64,000 nucleotides of DNA from Paenibacillus algorifonticola (GTDB lineage Bacteria > Bacillota > Bacilli > Paenibacillales > Paenibacillaceae): positions 62,001 through 126,000 of the forward strand of contig NZ_KQ040779.1 of NCBI RefSeq assembly GCF_000971975.1, in the 5' to 3' direction. How positions within the stretch are numbered: the first letter of the stretch is position 1; each line of letters opens with the position of its first letter. The translations under genes and the position numbers were made by a program. The notes below the pieces were generated by a model. It did not search any database. It was not told the DNA's origin and saw nothing but the letters and a program-made list of their open reading frames with translations. Below, one piece after another: positions 53,781 through 62,626 of this stretch.

Positions 53781-55196
53781 ATGAAGGAACGCAGCATGGA
53801 CGGTAAAACGATTATTTTACGGGTGGAAATCGATATTCAGCAGGCACAGTTCGGCAAGGCCGCGACCGCTATTGAGACCGCTGGCGGCGATATTATAGCA
53901 ATTGACGTCATTCATACCGATAAAACAAAGACTATACGGGATTTGACCGTGAAAATGACCGAGGCTGGCGCAGCCGATCGTATCTCCTCGGCTCTTGGCA
54001 CATTGCCCGGCATCCGCCTCCAGCATATTTCCGACCGCACCTTTCTGCTCCATCTCGGTGGCAAAATTACGGTTCAGCCAAAAACGCCGATTCAGAACCG
54101 CGACGATCTCTCCCGCGTTTACACGCCCGACGTCGCAAGAGTATGCCAAGCGATTGAACAGGATCCATCCAAAGCATTTACGCTAACGATAAAGCGCAAC
54201 ACCGTCGCTGTCGTCTCCGATGGCAGTGCCGTGCTTGGGCTTGGCAATATCGGGCCTTATGCCGCCATGCCTGTTATGGAGGGCAAGGCCATGCTGTTCA
54301 AGCAATTCGCAGACGTTGATGCGTTTCCCATTTGCCTCGATACACAGGACACTGAGCAAATTATCCAAGCCGTCAAACAATTAGCACCGGGCTTCGGCGG
54401 CATTAATCTAGAAGATATTTCCGCTCCACGCTGCTTCGAAATTGAACGCAGGCTGCGTGAAGAGCTTGATATCCCTGTGTTTCACGATGATCAGCATGGT
54501 ACGGCCGTCGTCCTGTTCGCCGCTATGCTGAACGCGCTCAAGCTGACGGGCCGAAACATTGCAGGCACTCGCTTCGTTATATGTGGTATTGGAGCAGCAG
54601 GTACGGCTTGCACCAAGATGCTGCTTGCCGGCGGCGCAAAACATATTATTGGAGTAGATCGCGAAGGCATTTTAACCGCTGACCGCCATTATGACAATGG
54701 CATGTGGCAGTGGTATGCCGAGCACACAAATGCTGAGAAGAAGGCGGGCCATTTGGCCGAGGCGCTTGCTGGTGCAGATGTATTTATTGGCGTATCGGCG
54801 GGCGGGATTTTGACCAGAGCGCATGTTGAATCGATGAATGCAGAGCCTATCGTATTTGCGATGGCGAATCCGGAGCCTGAAATCCGTCCGGAGCTGGTCG
54901 AGGATATCGTAGCCGTGTTTGCAACAGGGCGTTCCGACTATCCGAATCAAATTAACAACGTGCTATGTTTTCCGGGAATTTTCCGTGGAGCACTTGATAG
55001 CCGTGCAACTACCGTCAATGAAGAAATGAAGCTGGCTGCCGCCGAAGCGATCGCTTCCGTCATTAGCGATGAAGAGCGCAGTCCGATGTATATTATTCCA
55101 AGCGTTTTCAATGCCAAAGTGGTAGAAGAGGTGCGAAAACGCGTCATCCAAGCTGCTATCGATAGCGGTGTAGCTCGCAGACATCCGCGCGAATAG
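53781..55196 (+). CDS. Malic enzyme (malate dehydrogenase, decarboxylating) with N-terminal ACT domain
   Basis: This converts malate to pyruvate and CO2 with NAD(P) reduction. The 471-residue protein has an ACT-like regulatory domain at about 8-85. The catalytic core follows: SRVYTPDVARVCQAI with the catalytic Tyr, SDGSAVLGLGNIG, EGKAMLFKQFADVDAFPICL with the catalytic Lys, and FHDDQHGTAVV with metal-binding Asp. The Rossmann motif is ICGIGAAGTACTKML. NAD versus NADP preference is not evident. Start ATG 53781 has AAGGAG 10 bases upstream. It is 49 bases after the glucosyltransferase gene on the same strand, so readthrough is possible. Confidence 0.94.
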   Translation: MKERSMDGKTIILRVEIDIQQAQFGKAATAIETAGGDIIAIDVIHTDKTKTIRDLTVKMTEAGAADRISSALGTLPGIRLQHISDRTFLLHLGGKITVQPKTPIQNRDDLSRVYTPDVARVCQAIEQDPSKAFTLTIKRNTVAVVSDGSAVLGLGNIGPYAAMPVMEGKAMLFKQFADVDAFPICLDTQDTEQIIQAVKQLAPGFGGINLEDISAPRCFEIERRLREELDIPVFHDDQHGTAVVLFAAMLNALKLTGRNIAGTRFVICGIGAAGTACTKMLLAGGAKHIIGVDREGILTADRHYDNGMWQWYAEHTNAEKKAGHLAEALAGADVFIGVSAGGILTRAHVESMNAEPIVFAMANPEPEIRPELVEDIVAVFATGRSDYPNQINNVLCFPGIFRGALDSRATTVNEEMKLAAAEAIASVISDEERSPMYIIPSVFNAKVVEEVRKRVIQAAIDSGVARRHPRE

Positions 55197-55221
55197 CCTC
55201 ACAGAAAGGAAGAAATGCTAC

Positions 55222-56406
55222 ATGTCTACAACATCCTTGCAGCGCCCCGAAGCGATTCCCGAGCTGCAGATTGTTCGTGCAATGGCTATTCTAGGCGTAT
55301 TATCGGTCCACTCGACCTCCTACGCTACGCTGAAAATGGTCAATTCCGGCTACTATTTCTTATATAACTTTTTTAATATATTTATGAAGTTCGGCACGCC
55401 GACCTTTATTTTTCTAAGCAGCTTTGTGCTATTTTACAATTATTATACGAGGCCGTTGGATGCCAAGCTGATTGGCTCCTTCTATAAACGCAGAGCGCTT
55501 TATATCATTATCCCGTATTTGGTTTTTTCCATTATCTATTTCACCCTGCTGCATTACAACTACTATCCGAACAGGCCGCTCGATGAAACGCTAAGCAGCT
55601 TCTGGGATAAGGTGCTGACGGGCAATGCCTATACGCACTTGTATTTTGTATTTATTAGCATTCAGTTTTATTTGCTTCTCCCTTTGTTTCTATGGCTGCT
55701 GAAAAAATTTCCGGCATTGGTCAAATGGGCAATACCGGCCGGCTTTGCCATTCAATGGGCTTTCGTACTTATTAATAAGTACGCGCTGACGACGCCGATT
55801 CCGAATAAGGGCAGCTATTCGCTCTCCTACTTCTCCTACTATTTGATGGGAGCAGCGATCGGTATCTATTTTCCAAAAATCAAGCATTGGATCATTATGA
55901 ACAAACAGAATGCAACCACATCGCGTGTTATCGTCTGGGTTGCCCTTTGGTGTCTATGGCTCGGAGCTGGCCTATGGCATGTGAGCATTTGGTATGATAA
56001 CCGGTTAGGACTAGCCAAACACCACTCGCTTTTATATGAGTTTTTATGGAATATGCATACCTTTTTCTCAGCGCTCGTGCTGCTGCAGCTAGGTTTTCTG
56101 CTTTACAGAAAAGCAGCGCCTTGGTTAGTCTCGATGCTCTCAAGGCTTGGCGCTTTATCGTTCGGCATTTATTTGGTTCATCCGTTCATCCTGTTCTACT
56201 ACCGCGAATATCCGCTTGTGACAGGCAATTCCCTGCTATTGCATAGCTGGTATGCGGGCGGCTACGTGGCTGCGCTCGTCGGCTCTTGGATTATCGTTTC
56301 ATTAGCACGGTTTTTGCCTTTCTCCTGGGTGTTGTTCGGCAATTTGCCAAAGCCGGGGAAACGGCCCAAGACGCCAAGCGCGCCGCAGAAAGACTTTACA
56401 GCTTAA
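55222..56406 (+). CDS. Acyltransferase-3 family membrane protein
   Basis: The 394-residue protein has about ten transmembrane helices and the family-3 (OafA/YrhL/WecH) layout. The N-terminal ELQIVRAMAILGVLSVHSTS contains the essential R and H near the first helix. FIFLSSFVLFYNY follows, and a late FGIYLVHPFILFYYRE. It would move acetyl or succinyl groups onto extracytoplasmic glycans or lipids. It is 25 bases after the malic enzyme gene, with AAAGGAAG before ATG 55222. The Pro/Lys-rich cytoplasmic tail (about 373-394) is not conserved in the family, as far as I know. Confidence 0.9.
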   Translation: MSTTSLQRPEAIPELQIVRAMAILGVLSVHSTSYATLKMVNSGYYFLYNFFNIFMKFGTPTFIFLSSFVLFYNYYTRPLDAKLIGSFYKRRALYIIIPYLVFSIIYFTLLHYNYYPNRPLDETLSSFWDKVLTGNAYTHLYFVFISIQFYLLLPLFLWLLKKFPALVKWAIPAGFAIQWAFVLINKYALTTPIPNKGSYSLSYFSYYLMGAAIGIYFPKIKHWIIMNKQNATTSRVIVWVALWCLWLGAGLWHVSIWYDNRLGLAKHHSLLYEFLWNMHTFFSALVLLQLGFLLYRKAAPWLVSMLSRLGALSFGIYLVHPFILFYYREYPLVTGNSLLLHSWYAGGYVAALVGSWIIVSLARFLPFSWVLFGNLPKPGKRPKTPSAPQKDFTA

Positions 56407-56429
56407 CCCTGAGCTTCGCCCAATGAACA

Positions 56430-56482
56430 GCCTCCGGCATCCATCGTTGCTTTGCGATGGATAGCGGAGGCTTTATTTTTTT
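56430..56482 (+). terminator. Strong terminator after the acyltransferase gene
   Basis: GCCTCCG then ATCCATCG pair with CGATGGAT then CGGAGGC, with one small internal mismatch, followed by TTTATTTTTTT. Confidence 0.9.
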
Positions 56483-56523
56483 ATAGCAGACGTTGTAAAA
56501 ATGGTGTTTGTCCCTTGCCGAGC

Positions 56524-57510
56524 CTACAGTGCGCTGCCTCCATACAGGAAACGATATTCCCAATGCGTGCCTGCTATGCTGCTGATCGTTACGCCGCCAG
56601 ACTCATTGGAATATGTATGCAATATCTTTCCATCTCCCAAATAAATGCCGTCATGCGTAATCGTTGCTGTTGATTTGTTTGTGCCCGAATAGGCAGAAGC
56701 TTTGCTCCCCTTATAGGACATGAAAAACATAATATCGCCACGCTTAAGCTGACGCCAGTCCGTCACGGCTTTCCCTCGCTGCGCCACATGCTCCCCTTGC
56801 CCCCTCGAATCAGCAGGCAGCTTAATGCCTACCCCCTCCAGGAAAGCCTGCCTTACAAGATCCGAGCAATCAAATGTTGTCGTCGTGCTGCGGCTTGAGC
56901 CGTATTCATAAGGCGTACCTAAATATTTAAGCCCCGCCGCAATGACGCTTTCCACAGAACCGGTCGACGGTGCTGTTGTACCAGATGATCCACCTGATCC
57001 ACCTGAGCTGCCTGAGACGCTAATATATTGGGGTTGTGAGCTGACATAGCCAGCTTGTCCAGAAGAATCTCTAATTTCATACCAACTGCTGTTTGGCCGC
57101 GATATAATAGCTACCTGCTCACCAGCTTGCAAAAACCGGATGCGGCTAGCGGAGAGAGACGCACTTGTTCGGAAGGATACCGATTTCTGAATGGTACCTG
57201 TTGCTGTGTGCGAAGATGAAACGGATGATACTGTAAAATAGGAAGGCGAAGCATAGCCCGTCCGGCCAGAAGAATCCTGAAGCTTGTACCAATACGCGTT
57301 AGACGCATCCAAAATCGTTACCTGTTCTCCTTTTTTAAGCATGCGAATAACGGGAGCTGATGCCGATGGTGCGCTGCGGAAATTCACGCCCGCATCTACG
57401 GTTGCGCTTTGGGCCGCCATTACGGTGGGAATTGAAGCCGAGACAGAACCGAGCAATAGGGATGCGGTGAAAGCTGCGGTGATCATCCTTTTTTTCATGG
57501 TGTGTTTCAA
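56524..57510 (-). CDS. Secreted NlpC/P60 cell-wall hydrolase with two SH3 domains
   Basis: This is a 328-residue secreted endopeptidase. Its signal peptide covers about residues 5-33 (cut near VMAAQ). Two bacterial SH3 domains (about 35-95 and 105-165) carry VNFRSAPSASAPVIRMLKKG and VSFRTSASLSASRIRFLQAG. A Gly/Ser linker (about 167-182) precedes the NlpC/P60 domain (185-328). Catalytic residues are C215 (FDCSDLVRQ), H286 (ITHDGIYLGDG) and H298. Start is TTG at 57510, since AGGAGG lies 8 bases upstream; ATG at 57498 is farther away. It should cut stem peptides of peptidoglycan. Confidence 0.94.
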   Translation of the reverse strand: MKHTMKKRMITAAFTASLLLGSVSASIPTVMAAQSATVDAGVNFRSAPSASAPVIRMLKKGEQVTILDASNAYWYKLQDSSGRTGYASPSYFTVSSVSSSHTATGTIQKSVSFRTSASLSASRIRFLQAGEQVAIISRPNSSWYEIRDSSGQAGYVSSQPQYISVSGSSGGSGGSSGTTAPSTGSVESVIAAGLKYLGTPYEYGSSRSTTTTFDCSDLVRQAFLEGVGIKLPADSRGQGEHVAQRGKAVTDWRQLKRGDIMFFMSYKGSKASAYSGTNKSTATITHDGIYLGDGKILHTYSNESGGVTISSIAGTHWEYRFLYGGSAL

Positions 57511-57613
57511 GCTGTACGCCTCCTTGGTTATATCAAAATAAATAAATGTTGCTTCAACCATTGTAGAGTCGCCTTCTGGCTGCCAGCATCAACCTTTTTT
57601 CCTATTTGCCAAA

Positions 57614-57628
57614 TTACCAAATTGGTAA
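57614..57628. promoter_or_regulatory. Palindrome upstream of the NlpC/P60 gene
   Basis: TTACCAA, A, TTGGTAA is a perfect palindrome with 7-base arms. It lies 104 bases before the start of the NlpC/P60 gene and could be a regulator site. The 341-base gap 57511-57851 also contains a terminator and one more inverted repeat. Confidence 0.4.
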
Positions 57629-57654
57629 ATTGGAAGCATTACAAATTCGCATCA

Positions 57655-57697
57655 AAAAACGAAGAGGCCCTCGCATTTGCGAACGGCCTCTTCGTTT
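57655..57697 (-). terminator. Terminator downstream of the cation-efflux gene
   Basis: AACGAAGAGGCC and GGCCTCTTCGTT are perfect complements around a 15-base loop that can itself pair (TCGCATTTGCGA). On the minus strand TTTTTTG follows. It lies 155 bases after the 57852 stop codon. Confidence 0.8.
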
Positions 57698-57760
57698 AAA
57701 GCTCTGCAACACCTGCTGTTACTCACTTTATTGCTTTATTTACTCCCCCTAGAAAACGAG

Positions 57761-57793
57761 ACTTTAGTCATGATAATCAATTGAGACTAAAGT
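57761..57793. repeat. 9-bp inverted repeat behind the cation-efflux gene
   Basis: ACTTTAGTC (57761-57769) and GACTAAAGT (57785-57793) are perfect complements with 15 bases between. The weak T-run argues against a simple terminator; it could be an additional mRNA 3' hairpin. Confidence 0.5.
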
Positions 57794-57851
57794 ATTAGAT
57801 GAACTGGATTATTTTACCTTGGGAACAATTACATACCTTTTATTCGACATC

Positions 57852-58751
57852 TCACTCGACATTTAGCTCGAATTTAGCAGGCTTCAGCTCATGGGGCTCC
57901 ACATGGACATGCACACTCATAATATTATGCTTGCGCTCCATGCGATGCTCAATTTCATCACAAATGACATGGCTCTCAATCAGTGTGAGCTCTGGATCAA
58001 CCTGTACAATGACATCAACCAGCACGTTGCTGCCATGAACGCGGGCTTTAATATCCTTAATGGATTTAACCCCTTTCGTACGTTCAATCGTAGCGCGGAG
58101 CGTCGTCAGCTCCTTCTCATCGAAGCCATCCGTCAGCGCATGGGTCGAGCTGTAGAAAATTTCCCAAGCTGTTTTGCAAATAATGCAGCCAACCGCAATG
58201 GCCGCTACCGGATCAAGCCAAGGCAGGCCGAACTGCGCGCCGATAATGCCGATTGCAGCGCCTGTACTGACGAGCGCATCGGATAAATTATCTTTTGACG
58301 CCGCCATCAGTGCCTGATTGTTGATCCGCTTCGCCAGCCGCCGATTGTAATAATAGACGCTCAGCATGACGACCGCGGAAAATAAAGCAATCCACGCCGA
58401 GCTAAGCGCTGGAGCAGCCTCCGCATCTGCCCAAAGCGCACCAACAGCTGTAATCAGTACCTGAATGCCGACCGTTGCCATAATAAAGGACGCAATCAGC
58501 GCGGCAATCGTCTCTGCCCGAAAATGTCCATAAGGATGATCTTTATCCGGCGGCTTCTGTGAAATTCGCAAACCGATCAGTACCGCCAGCGATGCCACAA
58601 TATCCGTTAAATTGTTAAAGCCATCCGCAACGAGCGCTCCAGAAGCAAAATAATAGCCGCCTCCAAGCTTTAGTGCGGTAAGCGTCAAATATGTCGCAAT
58701 GCTGAGCCAAGCACCCTTCTCGCCCTGCTTGATTTTTTCATACTGATCCAA
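57852..58751 (-). CDS. Cation diffusion facilitator family transporter
   Basis: This 299-residue protein exports divalent metal ions (Mn, Zn, Fe or Co) by proton exchange. Six helices fill about residues 12-210. The HxxxD/DxxxD metal sites are visible: ALVADGFNNLTDI (helix 2) and AASKDNLSDALVS (helix 5). PPDKDHPYGHFRAE in loop 2-3 is a CDF marker. The cytoplasmic C-terminal domain (about 212-299) has VDVIVQVDPELTLIESHVI. Metal specificity is unknown. The protein resembles Bacillus MneP/MneS-type manganese exporters in general form. Confidence 0.93.
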   Translation of the reverse strand: MDQYEKIKQGEKGAWLSIATYLTLTALKLGGGYYFASGALVADGFNNLTDIVASLAVLIGLRISQKPPDKDHPYGHFRAETIAALIASFIMATVGIQVLITAVGALWADAEAAPALSSAWIALFSAVVMLSVYYYNRRLAKRINNQALMAASKDNLSDALVSTGAAIGIIGAQFGLPWLDPVAAIAVGCIICKTAWEIFYSSTHALTDGFDEKELTTLRATIERTKGVKSIKDIKARVHGSNVLVDVIVQVDPELTLIESHVICDEIEHRMERKHNIMSVHVHVEPHELKPAKFELNVE

Positions 58752-58828
58752 AGCTCCTTACCTCATTTCCTAATGATCTCCAAGTAAAGGTATCATACCC
58801 GACTAAACCAGAGTGGGTCTAGAGAAAC

Positions 58829-58870
58829 AGTGTTGACCTTATGCGTACTTTTATGCAGCAGGGCAACACT
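58829..58870 (-). terminator. Possible terminator after rhaM
   Basis: AGTGTTG (58829-58835) and CAACACT (58864-58870) can pair, with a 28-base loop. On the minus strand GTTTCTC follows. The loop is long and the T-run is weak. Confidence 0.35.
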
Positions 58871-58922
58871 TTACCTTGGAAATCGCATAACGACAGGGGC
58901 TGAGGCGGATCGCTTTAAAACG

Positions 58923-59249
58923 TTATTTCAGAAAAAAAACTTCACGGAGCGGCTTAATTGGCTCGGCTTGATGAAAATCAAACGAGCCCTGCACCATTTT
59001 TGACGTAATGGCATTCCAGCGGTTGCAAGCATCGCTTTCGGCAATGTAGGCGAAGGCCGCTTCCACCTCCTCGCACTCAAAGCAATAGAAAAACTGTGTG
59101 CCGTTTTGAAAAATAGAATAGTTGGAGATGCCGGCACTGCGATGCTCCTCCATAATGTCAGGCCACGGATCAAGATGCATCCGTACATAATCCTCCAAGC
59201 ACTCCTCCTTCACCTGCCAGCTCCAGGCGTATTTATTGCTTGCCGCCAT
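58923..59249 (-). CDS. rhaM: L-rhamnose mutarotase
   Basis: This interconverts alpha- and beta-L-rhamnose, a help for rhamnose use after uptake. The 108-residue protein has the family's dimeric ferredoxin-like form. Visible conserved parts are EECLEDYVRMHLDPWPDIM with the catalytic His, GISNYSIFQNGTQFFYCFE with the Tyr residues, and ACNRWNAITSKM with the Trp. It is the last gene of a rhamnose ABC transport operon, 27 bases after rhaS. Confidence 0.9.
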   Translation of the reverse strand: MAASNKYAWSWQVKEECLEDYVRMHLDPWPDIMEEHRSAGISNYSIFQNGTQFFYCFECEEVEAAFAYIAESDACNRWNAITSKMVQGSFDFHQAEPIKPLREVFFLK

Positions 59250-59276
59250 TCTGCTTCCTCCTTTTTCAATACCGTT

Positions 59277-60329
59277 TTAGTAAACTTCCTTCCACTCTGC
59301 AATGTTGGCTGCGTCAAATTTAAACGGATCGCCTAGCATAATTTGCGTGCCGCCAACATCGACAATAACCTCTTTATCGCCGAGGCGTCCTGCCGTAAAT
59401 TTGTCGCCTACCTCACCTGTAATTGTACCGTTCACAAGCGCATCAGCTGCATAACCGGACAAGTAGCCCACATCCAGCGGGTTCCACAAATACATCCACT
59501 CGCTAACACCGCTTTCAATGTATTCCGCCATTTCGCTTGGCAGGCCAAGGCCCGTCAGATGCACTTTGCCTTTCAGCCCTTTGTCGGTGAGCACTTTCCC
59601 TGCCGCTGCAATCCCTACCGTTGTTGGTGCAATAATGCCCTTAAGATCAGGGTACGATTTGAGCAGCGCCTCTGTTTCCGATACGCTTTTATCCCGCAGG
59701 TCGTCGCCGTAAGCAACCTTCACTAATTCAATTTCTTTGTATTTCGGGTCTTCCAGCTCTTTCTTCATCCATTCAATCCATGTGTTCTGGTTCGTCGCCT
59801 GTGAAGTTGCGCTGAGAACCGCAATTTGCCCTTTGCCGCCGATCATATCGGAAATCGCCTGTATCTGCACGCGCCCAATCCGCTCAGGGTCCGCTTGGTT
59901 AATATGCACCATTCGGCTTTCCCCGTTAACCGCAGAATCAAGCGACAGCACCTTGATGCCTTGATCCATCGCTTTTTTCAGTGCCGGCTGCAAGGCGTCG
60001 GGATCGTTACCTACAATCGCGATAGCTGCTACCTTTTGCGAGATCAGCTCCTCGATCATTTGGATTTGCGCTTCAGCAGTTGGCTGATCCGGTGCCTTCA
60101 AAATCGCTTCATGCCCCAGCTCCTCAATCGCCTGCTTGAACCCCTCCATCTCCTTCTCGCCATAAGGGTTGCCCGTATTTTTAAAGATAATTGCAAATTT
60201 CTTCTTGCCGCCGCTCGCTCCGGCATCGCCGCTGGATTCTCCTGCCGGCTTGCTTCCCGAAGTGCTGCATGCGGCTAAAACCGTTAACACCATGATTACT
60301 GTCAAAAATGTCGCTAAAACCTTTTTCAT
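59277..60329 (-). CDS. rhaS: Rhamnose ABC transporter substrate-binding lipoprotein
   Basis: The 350-residue lipoprotein captures sugar outside the membrane. The signal peptide with lipobox LAAC ends near Cys21. The mature type-1 periplasmic binding fold includes FAIIFKNTGNPYGEKEMEGF and AIAIVGNDPDALQPAL. KVLSLDSAVNGESRMVHINQ is also present, as in the RhaS/AI-2-binding group. ATG 60329 has GGGAGG 8 bases upstream; the longer frame to 60404 does not look like a signal sequence. Neighbours rhaM and rhaPQT support rhamnose, although AI-2 binding proteins are close relatives. Confidence 0.9.
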   Translation of the reverse strand: MKKVLATFLTVIMVLTVLAACSTSGSKPAGESSGDAGASGGKKKFAIIFKNTGNPYGEKEMEGFKQAIEELGHEAILKAPDQPTAEAQIQMIEELISQKVAAIAIVGNDPDALQPALKKAMDQGIKVLSLDSAVNGESRMVHINQADPERIGRVQIQAISDMIGGKGQIAVLSATSQATNQNTWIEWMKKELEDPKYKEIELVKVAYGDDLRDKSVSETEALLKSYPDLKGIIAPTTVGIAAAGKVLTDKGLKGKVHLTGLGLPSEMAEYIESGVSEWMYLWNPLDVGYLSGYAADALVNGTITGEVGDKFTAGRLGDKEVIVDVGGTQIMLGDPFKFDAANIAEWKEVY

Positions 60330-60503
60330 CTGTATTGCCTCCCTTTTATCATTTATATATAAAAAGCTGTGTTTTCCCCGGATGTTGCGGGCAGGCTGCC
60401 GCAAACGAAGCGCTCCCCTATTTCTCTGCTGCCCGCTCCTGTAAAAAGCACAGCCGTTTACCGTGTGTTGTGCTGCTGTGCTGCTGTGGAGACTGCGCTA
60501 GGC

Positions 60504-61496
60504 TTAGCGGCCCGGCTTTCTAGTAAGAGAAGACAGCTTAAGCTTTGGCAGCATAACCGCTACGATGAGCAGCAGGCCGAGAATAATGAGCAGCACTTGT
60601 GCAGGCACATTGACGAGCCCAAGCCCATAGCGCAGGAAACCGATCAGGAACACGGCCAAAATCGCACCGATCATTCTTCCTTTACCGCCCGCTGTGCTGA
60701 TGCCGCCGAGCACGACCATCGCAATGACATCCAGCTCATAGCCTGTCGCCACATTCGGTCGCGTACTGCCCATACGGGACGTGAGGAACAGCGCGGTAAC
60801 TGCCGCCATCAGGCCCGCCAAGGTGAAGACGATAATTTTCATCCGGTCGACGCGGATTCCGGAGAAGCGGCTCGCCGTCAAATTGTTGCCCATCGCATAG
60901 ACGCGGCGACCGAAGGTGGTGCGGTGCAGCAGCACGATGAAGACAGCTGCGCATACGGCAAAGACGATCAGTATAAAGGGAACCGGGCCAACGTAGCCCC
61001 AGCCAAGAAAGCTGAACCATTCGGGGAACTTGCCTGCCGCTTGATCCTCCAGCAATATATAAGCGATGCCGCGATAAATAATCATCGTCGCAAGCGTCAC
61101 TATGACCGAGGAAAGCTCCTTAAACTTGACGATTAATAGGCCATTAATGAAGCCGCATACGAGTCCAACACCGAGGCAGATCAGCATCGCCAGCGGCATG
61201 GGAACGCCGGAGTTATAGAGATCCGCCATAATGACGGAGGACAACGCGACAATCGACGCAACCGAAATATCAATGTCCCCAAGTATGATGATGAGCACCA
61301 TCGGCAGAACGATAAACGCTTTATCAAGAAACGTCATCGTCGCATCCCGCAAGCTGTCAAAGCTCCAATAATACTCCGACAAATTCATATTCATAATGTT
61401 TACGGCTATAAAAATCAGCACCAGCATCCATTCCCATTGCATAAAAAAGCGCTTCCATGAAAAGGCCCGGCTGCCTGAAATGACTCGTGTATCCAT
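60504..61496 (-). CDS. rhaQ: Rhamnose ABC transporter permease
   Basis: This 330-residue permease has about eight to ten helices. IILGDIDISVASIVALSSVI is the ribose-type BPD_transp_2 hallmark, and the late part has GGISTAGGKGRMIGAILAVF. It is 2 bases after the other permease gene on the minus strand, so the two form a heterodimer. It is followed by rhaS after 174 bases; I saw no terminator in that gap, which may allow differential expression of the binding protein. Confidence 0.9.
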   Translation of the reverse strand: MDTRVISGSRAFSWKRFFMQWEWMLVLIFIAVNIMNMNLSEYYWSFDSLRDATMTFLDKAFIVLPMVLIIILGDIDISVASIVALSSVIMADLYNSGVPMPLAMLICLGVGLVCGFINGLLIVKFKELSSVIVTLATMIIYRGIAYILLEDQAAGKFPEWFSFLGWGYVGPVPFILIVFAVCAAVFIVLLHRTTFGRRVYAMGNNLTASRFSGIRVDRMKIIVFTLAGLMAAVTALFLTSRMGSTRPNVATGYELDVIAMVVLGGISTAGGKGRMIGAILAVFLIGFLRYGLGLVNVPAQVLLIILGLLLIVAVMLPKLKLSSLTRKPGR

Positions 61497-61498
61497 CG

Positions 61499-62536
61499 TT
61501 AAATGTTCCTCCTCATGAGGTTATTGCGGTCAACGCCCCGTTTGACGAGCGCATTCGTAATAACGGCGATCAATATAATCGAGCCTTGAATGCCCGTCTG
61601 CCAAAAAGGCGATACATTAATAAGCGGCAGTGCATTATTAAGGATGCCGAGCAAAATCGAGCCCAGAATAACGCCGGACACTTTTCCCGATCCGCCCGCA
61701 ATGCTAACCCCGCCGAGTACGCAGGCTGCGATAACGCTTAGCTCGTAGCCCATAGCTGTGTCGCCTTGAGCAGAAGCGAATTTGGATACCCATAACACGC
61801 CAGCAAGACCGGATAAACCGCCCATAATCGAATAGACGAGCCATAAAATACGGTCATTGCGAATGCCGCTGATTTTCGCCGATTCGGGATTGCTGCCTAC
61901 CGCGTAAATCTGTCTGCCGGTACGGGTGTGATTGATGAAATAATAAAACACAATATAAATGACAACTGCAATGACGATCAGCGTATTGATGCCAAAAATC
62001 GAGCCCGTTGCAATCGCTTTGAAGCTGACCGGCATTTGATGGGCGCTTACCCATTTGCCGCCGCTGGCCATAAAGGTCAGCCCGCGAAACACATTCATCA
62101 TGCCAAGTGTGGCGATAATCGGGAGAATGCCCATTTTTGCAATGAGAAACCCGAGTACGACGCCGCACACTAGCCCGACAGCCGTTCCCAGCAAAATCGC
62201 AATCAGCGGATTGACCTCTGGGAATGCGTTTACCGTCAGCGCAGCAATCATGCCCGATAGCGCAAGCGTCGCCCCAATCGACAGGTCAATGCCTCTCGTA
62301 ATAATGACGAGCATCATGCCGACGGCCAAAATGCTTAGAATTGCCGTATTCGTGATCATGTCGTTCATATTTTCCAGCGTTAGAAAGCTTGGATTGCGCA
62401 GCTGCACGATGAGTGACAGCACAATAATAAATCCCAACAATCCCAGCTCGCGAAACTTCGCGACCACAGCGCTCAGCGACTGCTTCTCTGCTGGCCTGTT
62501 TACTAAACCCTTGGCAGCCATTTTTGTCTCGGCCAT
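61499..62536 (-). CDS. rhaP: Rhamnose ABC transporter permease
   Basis: The 345-residue permease has VIITRGIDLSIGATLALSGM, which is the matching hallmark, and VLGGVSIAGGSGKVSGVILGS near the C-terminus. Start ATG 62536 is chosen because AAGGGTGG is about 7 bases upstream; the longer frame to 62581 includes an ATG without such a site. It pairs with the permease encoded downstream. Confidence 0.9.
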   Translation of the reverse strand: MAETKMAAKGLVNRPAEKQSLSAVVAKFRELGLLGFIIVLSLIVQLRNPSFLTLENMNDMITNTAILSILAVGMMLVIITRGIDLSIGATLALSGMIAALTVNAFPEVNPLIAILLGTAVGLVCGVVLGFLIAKMGILPIIATLGMMNVFRGLTFMASGGKWVSAHQMPVSFKAIATGSIFGINTLIVIAVVIYIVFYYFINHTRTGRQIYAVGSNPESAKISGIRNDRILWLVYSIMGGLSGLAGVLWVSKFASAQGDTAMGYELSVIAACVLGGVSIAGGSGKVSGVILGSILLGILNNALPLINVSPFWQTGIQGSIILIAVITNALVKRGVDRNNLMRRNI

Positions 62537-62626
62537 TGCCGTCCCACCCTTTTCGTTCATAATGGAATATTCCCTGTTCAAAAATAACGCTTGCGTATTG
62601 TCCCGTCTCAGCAGCTTGTTATCGCG

